A stretch of DNA of 64,000 nucleotides from Platanthera guangdongensis. Lineage: Eukaryota; Streptophyta; Magnoliopsida; Asparagales; Orchidaceae. This document shows, in pieces, positions 11,251-22,530 of this stretch; position 1 is the first letter of the stretch; every line of letters begins with the position of its first letter. The notes beneath the pieces are model-generated. The model was not told the origin of the DNA, ran no database searches, and saw only the letters and a list, made by a program, of their open reading frames with translations. The DNA lies in NCBI GenBank assembly GCA_039583875.1, contig CM077165.1, forward strand, positions 70,854,757 to 70,918,756. The letters are read 5' to 3'. Position numbers and translations under genes: made by a program.

Positions 11251-12920
11251 TGTTAAATTTTCTCAACGTGGTCAGCAAGGTAGCCCAAACGCCAAATTAA
11301 TATCTTCGGAACTACCCAGTTCGCACGTTGAACCAGCGGAACCAAGGACTAGAGGAAACACACAACAAGCAATGGAAGCACAAGCATGTCTTTTATACAT
11401 TCACTTCTTTACAATTCGAGGCATACATAGTGAGACATGATTTCGCTAGTATAACAGCTGTAAATAGAAAGCACCAAAAAACAAGCCGGGCGGACAGCAC
11501 CGGAGTCCGCCGAGACCGCGAGGTCGCCGAGGTCGCCAAGACAGCTGAGCTCGCCCAAGCTATGCTACAATCCGCTGAAAGACACGGAGTCCGCCGAAGC
11601 TGCGAGGCCGCGCGGACACACCATTATTCGCCTCCTACTGAACCTGAACTGAGGAGCTCCCCTACCCGCCTGAAACTGGCGGACAAGTTATTGAAGCTGG
11701 CAAAGTTGAAACAGAACTGACAAGCTGCAGAGCGACCTCCTGCTGAGTCCGCAGAGACCGCACACTTCCAAGCACTTGACCGAAGTCACAGCCAAACTCC
11801 TGGCTCCTTGAAGCTATCCGCGCGACCTGCACACAGCAAACCGTCAGCCTGAAACCATCCGCGCGGACTGGAAAACACAGACCGCAGCTCCTTGCACACC
11901 CCAAAAACTGTTCACTCAAGTTACTTAGGTTACTGTAGATGTGCCAGGGGGTCCTATTTATAGGCAGGGTGAGGAGTGTGGTCACCGCCCAAGAGATAGC
12001 GACACCACCCCCAGTCCGCGCGATAGCAAACCTCCGTCCGCTGAGTTCGCAAGGACTTAGCCGGATACCAAGGAAAACCGCCAGGAGCAGGCAACCATTG
12101 ACAAACTCTCTCCAGTACGCCCAAGCTATGCGGACAAGGCATCAGCCCGCAAAGCTCCAACTACTGCAGGACAACAACCCCCTTTAATGGCAGTCCGCAC
12201 CAACCCGAGGCAGTCAGCAAGACTCACACCTCAATCCGCCACAAGTCCATGACCAAAGGCAGACAGTAACAGTCCGCCCGATCACAACGGACTTGGCGGA
12301 TACGGCGGACACCATGAACTTGACACAAAGTGTGACCAAGTCCAAAACCATCAAGGGCCAATGCAAGCATGGCGGACGCAAACTCCCGTCCGCCAAACAC
12401 CCTAGCACAGACCGCCATCAGTCCGCGAGCTCCTCGCACCTGTCCAACGCAGCAGCTTCCTCCCGGACTCCAAACACCAGTCCGCCAACTGGTCTCCGCC
12501 GCAAGACATCTGCTGTAACACCAGAACTTGACAAGGCCTCAGCCAAGCTCTAAGCCCAGTCTGCAACAGCCAATACCGCGGACACACTAGTCCGCAAGCT
12601 TCCCGCGGACAAAAGCCAACCCGCCTATCAGCACAAGCTTGCATCCGCGACCACTGAGCAATGCACCAGTCTGCAAGCCTCCATCCGCTCAGGTCGCTCC
12701 TTGGCAAAGCCAATCAGCAAACACCCTATCCGCAGACACTAGGCCGCATAGTCCGCGGACTCAACCCGTGCAAACCGCTCAAAAGAACAACCGGCTTTCC
12801 ACTAGACCTTCCACCAGGCCGCACATCTCAGTCTGCCCAGTCCGCCTAGTCCGCCAATGCTGTCCGCCTAGGCCGCCCCGGTCTATCCCGTCACCCACTT
12901 CCACTTCACAAATTTCAACA
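11251..12920 (-). repeat. 3' LTR of element D (left in the window)
   Basis: Minus-strand start TGTTGAAATTTG and end GAGAAAATTTAACA; pairs with 25136-26807. The copies differ at scattered sites, often C/T or G/A. It is rich in GTCCGC/GCGGAC and has a TATA-like TATAAATA (minus strand, 11955-11962). Frames inside it are chance frames. Confidence 0.9.
11473..12870. promoter_or_regulatory. GTCCGC/GCGGAC motif-rich region in the D 3' LTR
   Basis: Dozens of GTCCGC or GCGGAC hexamers are scattered on both strands, including the perfect palindrome GTCCGCGGAC near 12751. They lie mainly between the LTR start and the TATA-like box, with some beyond it. The same set occurs at about 25374-26768 in the other LTR. 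Function is not known. Confidence 0.5.
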
Positions 12921-12936
12921 CTCCCCCTTGAAGTGG
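12921..12936 (-). other. Polypurine tract of element D, overlapping the pol 3' end
   Basis: Minus-strand CACTTCAAGGGGGAG ends at the LTR start TGTTGA. It also encodes the last residues of pol, whose stop codon TGA is inside the LTR. Confidence 0.8.
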
Positions 12937-14530
12937 GAAGTGGTGACCAAGCCCAGCAAGCTGCGCAAGTGTTCAAAGGGCCCCTTCGATAGTGGCTTTG
13001 TGAATATGTCAGCAAGATTATCTTCACTCCGAACATGCCCGACCAGTAGAGACCCCTCCAACACCTTCTCCCTGATGAAGTGGTGATCAATCTCTATATG
13101 CTTGGTCCTGGTGTGACACACTGGATTGTTAACCAGTTTGAGAGCACTCTCATTGTCACCCCGGAGTAAAGTAGGCCCTTGCACTTCTTCATGAACATCC
13201 TCTATAAGTCTCCTCAACCAAACGGCTTCCCGAGCAGCCAAGGCCGAAGCCTTATACTCCGCCTTCGTGGTTGAAACCTACACCGAGTCCTGCTTATTGC
13301 TACACCACGAGATGCTAGCTGAACCGCAAGTGAACACATAACCTGAAGTAGACCTTCGATCATCCGAATCACCGCCATAGTCAGCATCCGTGTACCCGAG
13401 CAACGCAAACTCCGCGTCCCTTCTATAGAGGAGTCCCATGTCAGAAGAAGCCTTGACATACTTCAGAATTCCCTTTGCTGCCACTCGATGAGATTGCCTT
13501 GGTTCAGCCATATACCGACTTACTCGGCCAACAACATAAGCTATATCCGGCCTTGTAATCGTCAGATAAATCAAGCTCCCAACAAGAGCCCTGAACACCA
13601 AGGGATCATGAAGAACCCTTCCCTCATCTCGTCGAAGCTTCAGCCCAGATTCCAGTGGAGTAGAGCACTTCTTCCCTTCACCCATGCCGAACCGCTTCAC
13701 AATACGATCAACATATCCTTTCTAGCTAATGAGAACCCCGCACTCCTTCCTCTCCACTTCAAGGCCGAGAAAGTGATGCAACTCTCCCAAGTCTTTCATC
13801 TCGAAGCGTATAACAAGCTCTGCTCTGAGCCTTGCTACTTCCTCCTCCGAATTCCCTGTGATGATCATGTCATCCACATACAGTAGGACCAAGACCCGTA
13901 GCTCTCCCTTCTTCTTGACGAACAAGCTTGAATCCGAGTTAGAAGCAAGGTATCCACAGAATTGCAAGTACTCTGCAATCTTCCCATACCAAGCTCTAGG
14001 AGCTTGCTTCAACCCATAGAGAGCCTTCCTGAGTTTGCAGACATAGTCCGGATGCTTCTCAGAGACGAAGCCAAGCGGCTGATCCATGAAGATGTCCTTG
14101 TCAATCTCTCCGTAAAGAAAGGCATTCTTCACATCGAGTTGCCACAACCTCCATCCCTTGCTAGCAGCCAAGGCGATCACCACTCTTACAGAAGTCATCT
14201 TCGCAACTGGACTGAATGTCTCCTCATAGTCTTCTCCATACTGCTGTGAGAATCCTCTAGCGACCAGGCGAGCCTTGAACCGATCAATGCTCCCATCAGC
14301 CTTCTTCTTCAACTTATACACCCACTTGCAAGTAACCGGAGTAATGCCATCAACCTTGGGCACAAGGTCCCAGGTTTCATTCTTCTTCAGAGCATCAATC
14401 TCTTCCTTCATGGCACCTTCCCACTCCTTCACTCCAGTGGCCTCATTGAAGTTTGCAGGCTCTCGCTCATCCAGAGGACCTGCAAAGAAGCAAGAGACAA
14501 AGCTCACTGCATTCCCATCACAGTACCGAG

Positions 14531-14535
14531 CCGGT
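14531..14535. repeat. Left target-site duplication of element E (CCGGT)
   Basis: CCGGT precedes the E LTR and recurs at 22531-22535. The D coding frame is continuous across the duplicated site. Confidence 0.9.
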
Positions 14536-14705
14536 TGATAAGTTGTAAATATACCTATTTTTCTGTACATTAATTTAGTCGTTTTCATTTGTTTTCGTCT
14601 TCTTTATATATTTTTTGCTTAATAAATTGCTCCTTTTTTGTAAATAATTTTGCTGACTTGTTCTATTTTATTTTGCAGGAAAAAATGCAAATCTGCCAAA
14701 AATTG

Positions 14706-15172
14706 ACATGTCACGCCCGTGACATATTGGTCACGCCCGTGACCAGGGCGTGACACGTCAAATTCCTGTGAAATCTGCAATTTTGAAGTGCAAAGCCTGA
14801 CACGCCCGGGGTCACGCCCGTGTCACCCGACACGGGGCGTGACCCAAGCCCGTGACACTCCACTCGACGATTTCACCTCGACGATCGTTGAGTGTCGACA
14901 CCTGCCTGTCATGCCCAGAGTCACGCCCGTGACCTGGGGCGTGACCTTTCCAGCTAGCCCGACAAGACCTGCCCGAAGACTTTCGGCGCGCACCGCGCCC
15001 AGATCCACCTGCCTGTCACGCCCCATGTCACGCCCGTGACCAAGGGCGTGACCACTGCGAGACCGCCACGTGTCCAGCCCGAAGTCAACTTTCCCGTCAA
15101 ATCGCCGGCCGCCTTCCAAATAGTACTGTCACGCCCCCTGTCACGCCCGTGACCAAGGGCGTGACCCATGAA
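14706..15172. promoter_or_regulatory. GTCACGCCCGTGAC-type inverted-motif array in the E 5' LTR
   Basis: Repeated TCACGCCCGTGAC and GGGCGTGAC motifs; the canonical unit has arms GTCAC/GTGAC around GCCC. GACACGCCCGGG and ACGCCCGTGTC variants bring in the core found in A and B. The last unit ends about 15 bp before TATAAAT at 15182. A TCGACGAT pair lies inside at 14872-14888. The right LTR carries the same block (19931-20390). Confidence 0.6.
14854..14896. repeat. TCGACGAT pair bounded by GACACTC/GAGTGTC arms in the E 5' LTR
   Basis: CTCGACGATTT and CTCGACGATCG sit between the inverted arms GACACTC (14854-14860) and GAGTGTC (14890-14896). This is the motif of the SIRE-like family, in an unrelated element. 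Confidence 0.6.
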
Positions 15173-15181
15173 AATTTTTTC

Positions 15182-15188
15182 TATAAAT
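15182..15188 (+). promoter_or_regulatory. TATA box of the E 5' LTR
   Basis: TATAAAT in CTATAAATTCAG, directly after the palindromic array, the expected position at the end of U3. The matching site in the right LTR is near 20402. Confidence 0.55.
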
Positions 15189-15771
15189 TCAGAGGTTCTG
15201 CTCTGAATTCCTGTTCCCCTTTTGGGCACCATTTTGTATAGGGTTGTGCTGCCGAAATGCTTCCAAGGCTTATGTAAGAGATATTTTCTCCCCCCCTCCT
15301 TAGCTTTTTGTTTTCGTTCCTTTGTAACCGTGTTTTTACTTAATAAAATGTGTTATTTCTTCTCTTAATATGGCTTTGGAATGGATTAATGCAAATCTTC
15401 CCTTTGCAATCTTATCTTTCTTTCTTGTCATAACTTAGCTTTTTTCGTTTCTTTTGTAATGGGTGTGTGTGTGTATGAGATTAGTTTTCTTGTTTTTATG
15501 TTTAGTTATTTTTACTTGTTTTGGTTAACTTAGGTTTTTATAGTTTCTAATTCATTCCTATAGATCCTAAAAACGTTTTCAAAGTGTTTTTCCTTTTTTT
15601 TTAACTTAGCTTTTTATTTCGTAAAACTTTTTCGTTCTTTTAGTTTTATTTTCGCTTTTTAATCGTTTTTACGGGGTTATAGGAATGATTATATAGTCGT
15701 TTTAATTTTTCGTGCACTTTGATTTTCATTTAAAACTTTTGCTCTTTTTATTTTTTCGTTCTCTTTTTATG

Positions 15772-15920
15772 CATTTCTACCGCATTCTAGCGGTAGAAAT
15801 GTATTCGTTTTTATTTTTCGAGCACTTGCATTTTCTTTTTTATTTGCAAAACTTTCTTCCTGTTTAATTTTTATTTCCCCTTTTTATGCATTTCTACCGC
15901 ATTCTAGCGGTAGAAATGCA
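15772..15920 (+). repeat. Paired CTACCGC/GCGGTAG hairpins in the E 5' LTR
   Basis: Two near-identical inverted repeats, at 15772-15801 and 15887-15920: arms CATTTCTACCGC and GCGGTAGAAATG around a short loop. They would form strong stems in RNA. Both are conserved in the right LTR (about 20992-21140). Confidence 0.7.
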
Positions 15921-16163
15921 GTTGTTTTCAATTTTAGATAACTTAGTTTTTTTTACATTTTTTGTACTTGTGCATTTATTTCCGCCTACTCGTTAAGAGT
16001 TAAATGGCGCTTGCTTATTTTAATTTCTGTAGAGTGCGTGAGTTTGTAATTTTCTTTTTTTCCGCCTACTCACTTGAGTTTTAAATGGCTGGATTTTATT
16101 CCTGTAGAGTGTGTGTGTTTTACTTTATGTCGAGAGAGTGTGTGCGTGCGTTGCATTTATTTT

Positions 16164-16320
16164 GTCCTACTCGGTTGAGTAGGACCCGTATTTATTTTCT
16201 CCTACTCATTTGAGTAGGACTTGCGTGTGTGCGTTTTACTGCTTTATTTCTCCTGCCCACGCAGTTGCGCCGGGACTCGCAATTTACAGCTTTCTTCAGT
16301 CCTACTCGTTTGGGTAGGAC
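16164..16320 (+). repeat. Three GTCCTACTC/GAGTAGGAC hairpins in the E 5' LTR
   Basis: Inverted repeats at about 16164-16185, 16199-16220 and 16299-16320, each with arms (G)TCCTACTC and GAGTAGGAC around TCGGTT-like loops. CGCCTACTC half-sites at about 15984 and 16064 look like decayed relatives. Conserved in the right LTR (about 21388-21545). Confidence 0.65.
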
Positions 16321-17314
16321 TTGCAATTTTCAGCTTTCCTTTACTGCTTTCATTTACTGCTTTCTTTTCTGCTTTCTTTCCTGCTTTCTTTATTGCTTTC
16401 CTCGCAAGCCGTCCCCATTCCGATGAGTGGCTAATCGTTCTTAGCCCTCGGCATCGAAGAGCATTGGGACAGATAAAATAGCTTAAAATAACTAAAGGTC
16501 GTATCTTTCTAATTAATTAAAAGTACTTAAGGTTTGCCCGGGGTTAACGATGCGTAGGACCACATATCGATGTGTGGGCCCTATTTCCGTTTTCCATACG
16601 ATCGCCGAGAGGCCGTGCGTATGGACAGATCACCCCTTGGCAAAGAGAGTTCCGCACTAACCCTCGAGAGAGGAGGCGCGCCAACTCTACCGGATTGGGT
16701 TCCCCACCCAATAGCGGGGTTCTTAGCGTAATGCGGGCGTTAAGAGGAATCCTTCGTCGGACGAGAGCCCGGTCGAATAGTCTTAGCATTCAGGTGAGCG
16801 ATAGCCCTATAGCTAGGTGAGCTCATTTTAGTGGAACCTCCACGGCCAAGTCTCCGCCTTAATTAATTAGAAATTTAGGAGCTCTTTTTATTTAAAGTCT
16901 ATTTTAGTTCAATTGTTTTCTAGGTGCCATCGAGCTAAGCTCTTCATCGGCACCACCTTATTGCTTTCTTTTTATTTTTTCTGTCATTTTTATTTTATAT
17001 AAAATATCCCGACAAGATAATTATCGGTAAAATAATAGTCCCCTCCAGGGAAGAGTAGAAATAATCGAACCGGACCCGAGAACAATACGACCTCGATATT
17101 CCACCCGGAATATCCTGTACTACTCACGATAGGTGCACTTGCCTCCTTTCGTTAAAACTCGATTTCTAAACCTTTTTTATATCCAAAATAAATAAATAAA
17201 TACGCGCGACCCGTTTTCTTAAATAAAATTCACTTCTGCCTTTTTCTCAAATAAAACCGCCGGGTCGCCGCGTGACCGCAAATAATTTTGGAGTTTTAAC
17301 GCACATCAAGTTTT

Positions 17315-17332
17315 TGGCGCCGTTGCCGGGGA
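17315..17332 (+). other. Primer-binding site of element E (tRNA-Asp type)
   Basis: TGGCGCCGTTGCCGGGGA, six bases after the LTR end, complements the 3' end of plant tRNA-Asp. This primer is usual in Athila/Tat elements. Confidence 0.88.
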
Positions 17333-19740
17333 ATTTTAGGTTCGTTATTTTAAACCCTGGAAATCTATTAATTTTACCTATTTATATTTATAAAAAAAAA
17401 ATAGTTTGGCCAACTAAAAAAAATTATAATATAATAATCATAATAATAACTTAAATATATATATTTACAAATTTATAAAACCAAAAAAATTGAAAAACTC
17501 AAAACAAAAAAATTTGAAAAACCTTAAAAATTAAAAATTTGAAAAACACTATAAAACTAAAAAAAAACTAAATAAAAAACAACTAAAACCCAAAAAAATG
17601 AAAAAAAAAAACAAAAAAAAAACTTAACAAAAACAATTTTATTTTTCATTCTTTTCATAAAAAGACAAAAAAAAAAACTATAAAACAAACAAAACTAAAA
17701 AAAAACATTCGAAAAAAAAAAATGAAAAAAAACAACTAAAAAATAAAAAACGTCCTTAAAAACACAAAAAATACAAGTGTATATATTTTGTCTTTATTTT
17801 TTTTAACTTGTTTTATTTTGTTTTGTTTCGCTTCGGCGCGCTTCCATTCTTGTGCACGTTAGGGGTGCGCATTTCCATCACACTCACGTAGCTAAGGCCT
17901 TAGCTACCTTCGACTCCCCCACGCACATCCCCCCTACCGCCCGCAATCTTTCGGCCGAGTTTATCTTTTTTTGTTTTTTCTGTTATCTTTTTGCTTCTTT
18001 CTTTTTTTTTCTTTCTGAATAATGCAGGGTTTCAACTTGGGCCTCCCGCGCTCGTCTTAGGGAAGCTCCTACCCTCCCTTTTTCTTTTTGTACTTATTTG
18101 TATATTATCTGTTCCGCATATTTAGATTGCAACATTGGGGACAATGTTGGGTTTAAGTATGGGGGTGTTTTCCTATTCTGCACTTTTTATATTCAGTACT
18201 TAACAAAAAAAAAATAATACAAAAAAAAATGCAAAAATCAAAAAAATTTCAAAAAATTTTTAATTAAAAGAAAAACAAAAACAAAAAATAAAAAAAAACT
18301 TCAAAACAAACAAAAAAAAATTCTCTCTTCCCCCCTCATCTTCTTTTTTGTAAAAACTTGCGTCTTGCCTGCCCGCGACGGTCGACTCATCGAACCAACC
18401 ATTCAAATAAGAGTCTGTTCGCGGGGCCGCAATCGAGTTTTTACTTTGCTTTTTTGTAAAAAATCTCTCTTTCCCCCTATCTTCTTTGTAAATAACTCTT
18501 CTTTCTCTCCTCATTCTTGTAAATAATTTATCCTCAAAAACTAAAAATCAAAAAAATTAGAAAAACCAAAACCCTAAAAAGATAAAAAAAAATCTAAAAA
18601 AACTCCTAAAAAGATAATAATTAAAACACAAAAAAAAAAAATGATAAAAACTCTAAAAATTCCAAAAAAAAAAATGTTTTGTTAAAATTATGTAACAAAA
18701 TAATTCGAATACACCATATCTTAACTCTTTTTGCTTTCCACAAATCTAGTTTCGAGTTAATTTGTATGCGAATTTTAGTTATTCTTTGCTTACTATTCGT
18801 TTATTAATTAAAGTTCGATAGATTTAAGTGTCTGGGGTTAAGTCTTAAAGAATTTTTTTATGTCTTTTCCTTATAATAGGGAACTTGTTTTTCACCACCA
18901 CTTCTAATTTTAGAAATAGAAGCTCGTTTTTTATGTTAGAAAATAACATCCATGGATTTCAATTATTTCTACTTCATGCTTTAGAAACATTGGAACGTTC
19001 ATTTTAAAAAGGTTGCTCTCAAAACTTTTTGATTAAAAGCTAGTAGTTTTATTTTTGAAAAATTAAATCCACTTCCATTTTTTTCATGTCTTACTCGACA
19101 TGTTTTTCCCTATCCCTTAAAAGATCCTATGTCAATGGGAATAAGATTTCGTTCCGTAAACATAGGCACCCAATATTTAAAAGATTATATATGGAGTAAG
19201 AGGATAAAATTCATTACTCCTACAAAATATACATTGGGTTGATTTTATCCTTATGAAGAAAGAAAAAAAATTATTATATGTTAGGAAAATAAGATTTCAT
19301 TTTCCTAACTATCCAAAAAGAAAAAATTGGAGGTTCGAGAAAAAATTACCTCACCTCAATATTCAAGCCTTCTTCATAATCCACCAAACCACTTAGCCTA
19401 TTTCAATGATTATAGACTTAATTTAAAATTTTTTTGAGAGCATAATTTTTAAATTGCATTATTTCCTTTAACTTCTTTTAAGCTAAAGTTTTTTGTATAA
19501 ATCCAATCCATCTTTGTTAAACTAACAAAAATAAATTTTTGCTCTCTATTTTATTTTTTCTAGAAGTCTTTTTGAAACTCTTCCTCTATTCATAACATTT
19601 CATAAATTAGGATTTAATTCTTTAACCCCGGATGTTTATTTTGATCTTCCTTTTAATTAAGTCAAGCGGTAGCTAAACTTAGGATTTCTTTTATTCCTTA
19701 TAAGTTCATCTCCAACTTTTGCTCTGGAATAGCAAAAGCT
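17333..19740 (+). other. Non-coding A-rich interior of element E
   Basis: About 2.4 kb with long runs of A separated by short AT words (17380-17780 and 18200-18680), then an AT-rich stretch. There is no gag or pol similarity in any frame and no ORF above chance. The interior keeps only cis signals: PBS, an internal PPT-like motif near 18150 and the terminal PPT. Confidence 0.8.
18131..18170 (+). other. Internal GGGGACAATGTTGGG / PPT-like motif of element E
   Basis: AACATTGGGGACAATGTTGG is followed by GTTTAAGTATGGGGGTG. AACATTG and CAATGTT form an inverted repeat around GGGGA. The AAGTATGGGGGT string recurs as the terminal PPT at 19743. Similar strings are common before the 3' LTR of Athila/Tat elements. 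Confidence 0.5.
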
Positions 19741-19756
19741 TAAGTATGGGGGTATT
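19741..19756 (+). other. Polypurine tract of element E
   Basis: TAAGTATGGGGGTATT directly before the right LTR start TGATAAG. Confidence 0.8.
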
Positions 19757-22530
19757 TGATAAGTTGTAAATATACCTATTTTTCTGTACATTAATTTAGT
19801 CGTTTTCATTTGTTTTCGTCTTCTTTATATATTTTTTGCTTAATAAATTGCTCCTTTTTTGTAAATAATTTTGCTGACTTGTTCTATTTTATTTTGCAGG
19901 AAAAAATGCAAATCTGCCAAAAATTGACATGTCACGCCCGTGACATATTGGTCACGCCCGTGACCAGGGCGTGACACGTCAAATTCCTGTGAAATCTGCA
20001 ATTTTTGAAGTGCAAAGCCTGACACGCCCGGGGTCACGCCCGTGTCACCCGACACGGGGCGTGACCCAAGCCCGTGACACTCCACTCGACGATTTCACCT
20101 CGACGATCGTTGAGTGTCGACACCTGCCTGTCACGCCCAGAGTCACGCCCGTGACCTGGGGCGTGACCTTTCCAGCTAGCCCGACAAGACCTGCCCGAAG
20201 ACTTTCGGCGCGCACCGCGCCCAGATCCACCTGCCTGTCACGCCCCATGTCACGCCCGTGACCAAGGGCGTGACCACTGCGAGACCGCCACGTGTCCAGC
20301 CCGAAGTCAACTTTCCCGTCAAATCGCCGGCCGCCTTCCAAATAGTACTGTCACGCCCCCTGTCACGCCCGTGACCAAGGGCGTGACCCATGAAAATTTT
20401 TCTATAAATTCAGAGGTTCTGCTCTGAATTCCTGTTCCCTTTTGGGCACCATTTGTATAGGGTTGTGCTGCCGAAATGCTTCCAAGGCTTATGTAAGAGA
20501 TATTTTCCCCCCCCTCCTTAGCTTTTTGTTTTCGTTCCTTTGTAACCGTGTTTTTACTTAATAAAATGTGTTATTTTCTTCTCTTAATATGGCTTTGGAA
20601 TGGATTAATGCAAATCTTCCCTTTGCAATCTTATCTTTCTTTCTTGTCATAACTTAGCTTTTTTCGTTTCTTTTGTAATGGGTGTGTGTGTGTGTATGAG
20701 ATTAGTTTTCTTGTTTTTATGTTTAGTTATTTTTACTTGTTTTGGTTAACTTAGGTTTTTATAGTTTCTAATTCATTCCTATAGATCCTAAAAACGTTTT
20801 CAAAGTGTTTTTCCTTTTTTTTTAACTTAGCTTTTTATTTCGTAAAACTTTTTCGTTCTTTTAGTTTTATTTTCGCTTTTTAATCGTTTTTACGGGGTTA
20901 TAGGAATGATTATATAGTCGTTTTAATTTTTCGTGCACTTGATTTTCATTTAAAACTTTTGCTCTTTTTATTTTTTCGTTCTCTTTTTATGCATTTCTAC
21001 CGCATTCTAGCGGTAGAAATGTATTCGTTTTTATTTTTCGAGCACTTGCATTTTCTTTTTTATTTGCAAAACTTTCTTCCTGTTTAATTTTTATTTCCCC
21101 TTTTTATGCATTTCTACCGCATTCTAGCGGTAGGAAATGCAGTTGTTTTCAATTTTAGATAACTTAGTTTTTTTTTTTACATTTTTTGTACTTGTGCATT
21201 TATTTCCGCCTACTCGTTAAGAGTTAAATGGCGCTTGCTTATTTTAATTTCTGTAGAGTGCGTGAGTTTGTAATTTTCTTTTTTTCCGCCTACTCACTTG
21301 AGTTTTAAATGGCTGGATTTTATTCCTGTAGAGTGTGTGTGTGTTTTACTTTATGTCGAGAGAGTGTGTGCGTGCGTTGCATTTATTTTGTCCTACTCGG
21401 TTGAGTAGGACCCGTATTTATTTTCTCCTACTCATTTGAGTAGGACTTGCGTGTGTGCGTTTTACTGCTTTATTTCTCCCGCCCACGCAGTTGCGCCGGG
21501 ACTCGCAATTTACAGCTTTCTTCAGTCCTACTCGTTTGGTAGGACTTGCAATTTCAGCTTTCCTTTACTGCTTTCATTTACTGCTTTCTTTTCTGCTTTC
21601 TTTCCTGCTTTCTTTATTGCTTTCCTCGCAAGCCGTCCCCATTCCGATGAGTGGCTAATCGTTCTTAGCCCTCGGCATCGAAGAGCATTGGGACAGATAA
21701 AATAGCTTAAAATAACTAAAGGTCGTATCTTTCTAATTAATTAAAAGTACTTAAGGTTTGCCCGGGGTTAACGATGCGTAGGACCACATATCGATGTGTG
21801 GGCCCTATTTCCGTTTTCCATACGATCGCCGAGAGGCCGTGCGTATGGACAGATCACCCCTTGGCAAAGAGAGTTCCGCACTAACCCTCGAGAGAGGAGG
21901 CGCGCCAACTCTACCGGATTGGGTTCCCCACCCAATAGCGGGGTTCTTAGCGTAATGCGGGCGTTAAGAGGAATCCTTCGTCGGACGAGAGCCCGGTCGA
22001 ATAGTCTTAGCATTCAGGTGAGCGATAGCCCTATAGCTAGGTGAGCTCATTTTAGTGGAACCTCCACGGCCAAGTCTCCGCCTTAATTAATTAGAAATTT
22101 AGGAGCTCTTTTTATTTAAAGTCTATTTTAGTTCAATTGTTTTCTAGGTGCCATCGAGCTAAGCTCTTCATCGGCACCACCTTATTGCTTTCTTTTTATT
22201 TTTCTGTCATTTTTATTTTATATAAAATATCCCGACAAGATAATTATCGGTAAAATAATAGTCCCTCCAGGGAAGAGTAGAAATAATCGAACCGGACCCG
22301 AGAACAATACGACCTCGATATTCCACCCGGAATATCCTGTACTACTCACGATAGGTGCACTTGCCTCCTTTCGTTAAAACTCGATTTCTAAACCTTTTTT
22401 ATATCCAAAATAAATAAATAAATACGCGCGACCCGTTTTCTTAAATAAAATTCACTTCTGCCTTTTTCTCAAATAAAACCGCCGGGTCGCCGCGTGACCG
22501 CAAATAATTTTGGAGTTTTAACGCACATCA
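19757..22530 (+). repeat. 3' LTR of element E
   Basis: 2,774 bp, near-identical to 14536-17308, with the same array (19931-20390), TATA, hairpins and U5. It ends CACATCA next to the TSD CCGGT. Confidence 0.92.

Larger units (their letters stand above)
12915..14535 (-). pseudogene. Element D pol, distal part: RT and RNase H
   Basis: One minus-strand frame continuing from the integrase part across E. RT shows the first catalytic Asp in WQLDVKNAFLYG (near 14120), then the [12 protein letters not shown] box (near 14000) and YVDD (near 13880). RNase H shows DADYGGD near 13380, the TKAEYKA motif near 13240, DNESALKL near 13150 and the HTRTKHIEIDHHF box near 13100. In-frame stops at 13722-13724 and 13278-13280 break it; the first fits CAG to TAG. 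The frame ends TGT TGA, which are the first six bases of the LTR. Confidence 0.9.
14536..17308 (+). repeat. 5' LTR of element E
   Basis: Starts TGATAAGTTG and ends GCACATCA, paired with 19757-22530; the differences I saw are mostly homopolymer indels and a few substitutions. It holds the inverted-motif array (14706-15172), a TATA box (TATAAAT, 15182-15188), GT-rich microsatellites, several hairpins, and a GC-richer block at about 16540-16860. No coding frame is credible. Confidence 0.92.
14536..22530 (+). mobile_element. Element E: non-autonomous large LTR retrotransposon derivative (Athila/Tat-related)
   Basis: Two LTRs of 2,773 and 2,774 bp flank a 2.4 kb interior with no plausible coding frame. 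It has a tRNA-Asp-type PBS after the left LTR and a polypurine tract before the right LTR, so it runs on the plus strand. TSD CCGGT is exact. PBS type, LTR ends (TGATAAG to CACATCA), the U5 segment ATAGGTGCACTTGCC and the internal GGGGACAATGTTGGG motif link it to Athila/Tat elements; B carries the same U5 segment. It must rely on proteins from elsewhere. The near-identity of the LTRs makes it the youngest insertion in the left nest. Confidence 0.9.

Noticed and set aside
14823..15119. 98-codon frame in E (also 20045-20341)
   Set aside because: It lies in the palindromic array of an LTR; repeated GC motifs create open frames by chance.
16544..16820. Overlapping 81-82 codon frames in a GC-richer part of the E LTRs
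   Set aside because: They are conserved only because the two LTRs are near-identical; no start context or similarity supports a gene.
17315..17332. tRNA-Asp gene match
   Set aside because: Only the 18-base complement of the tRNA 3' end is present, at the PBS position; there is no tRNA body.
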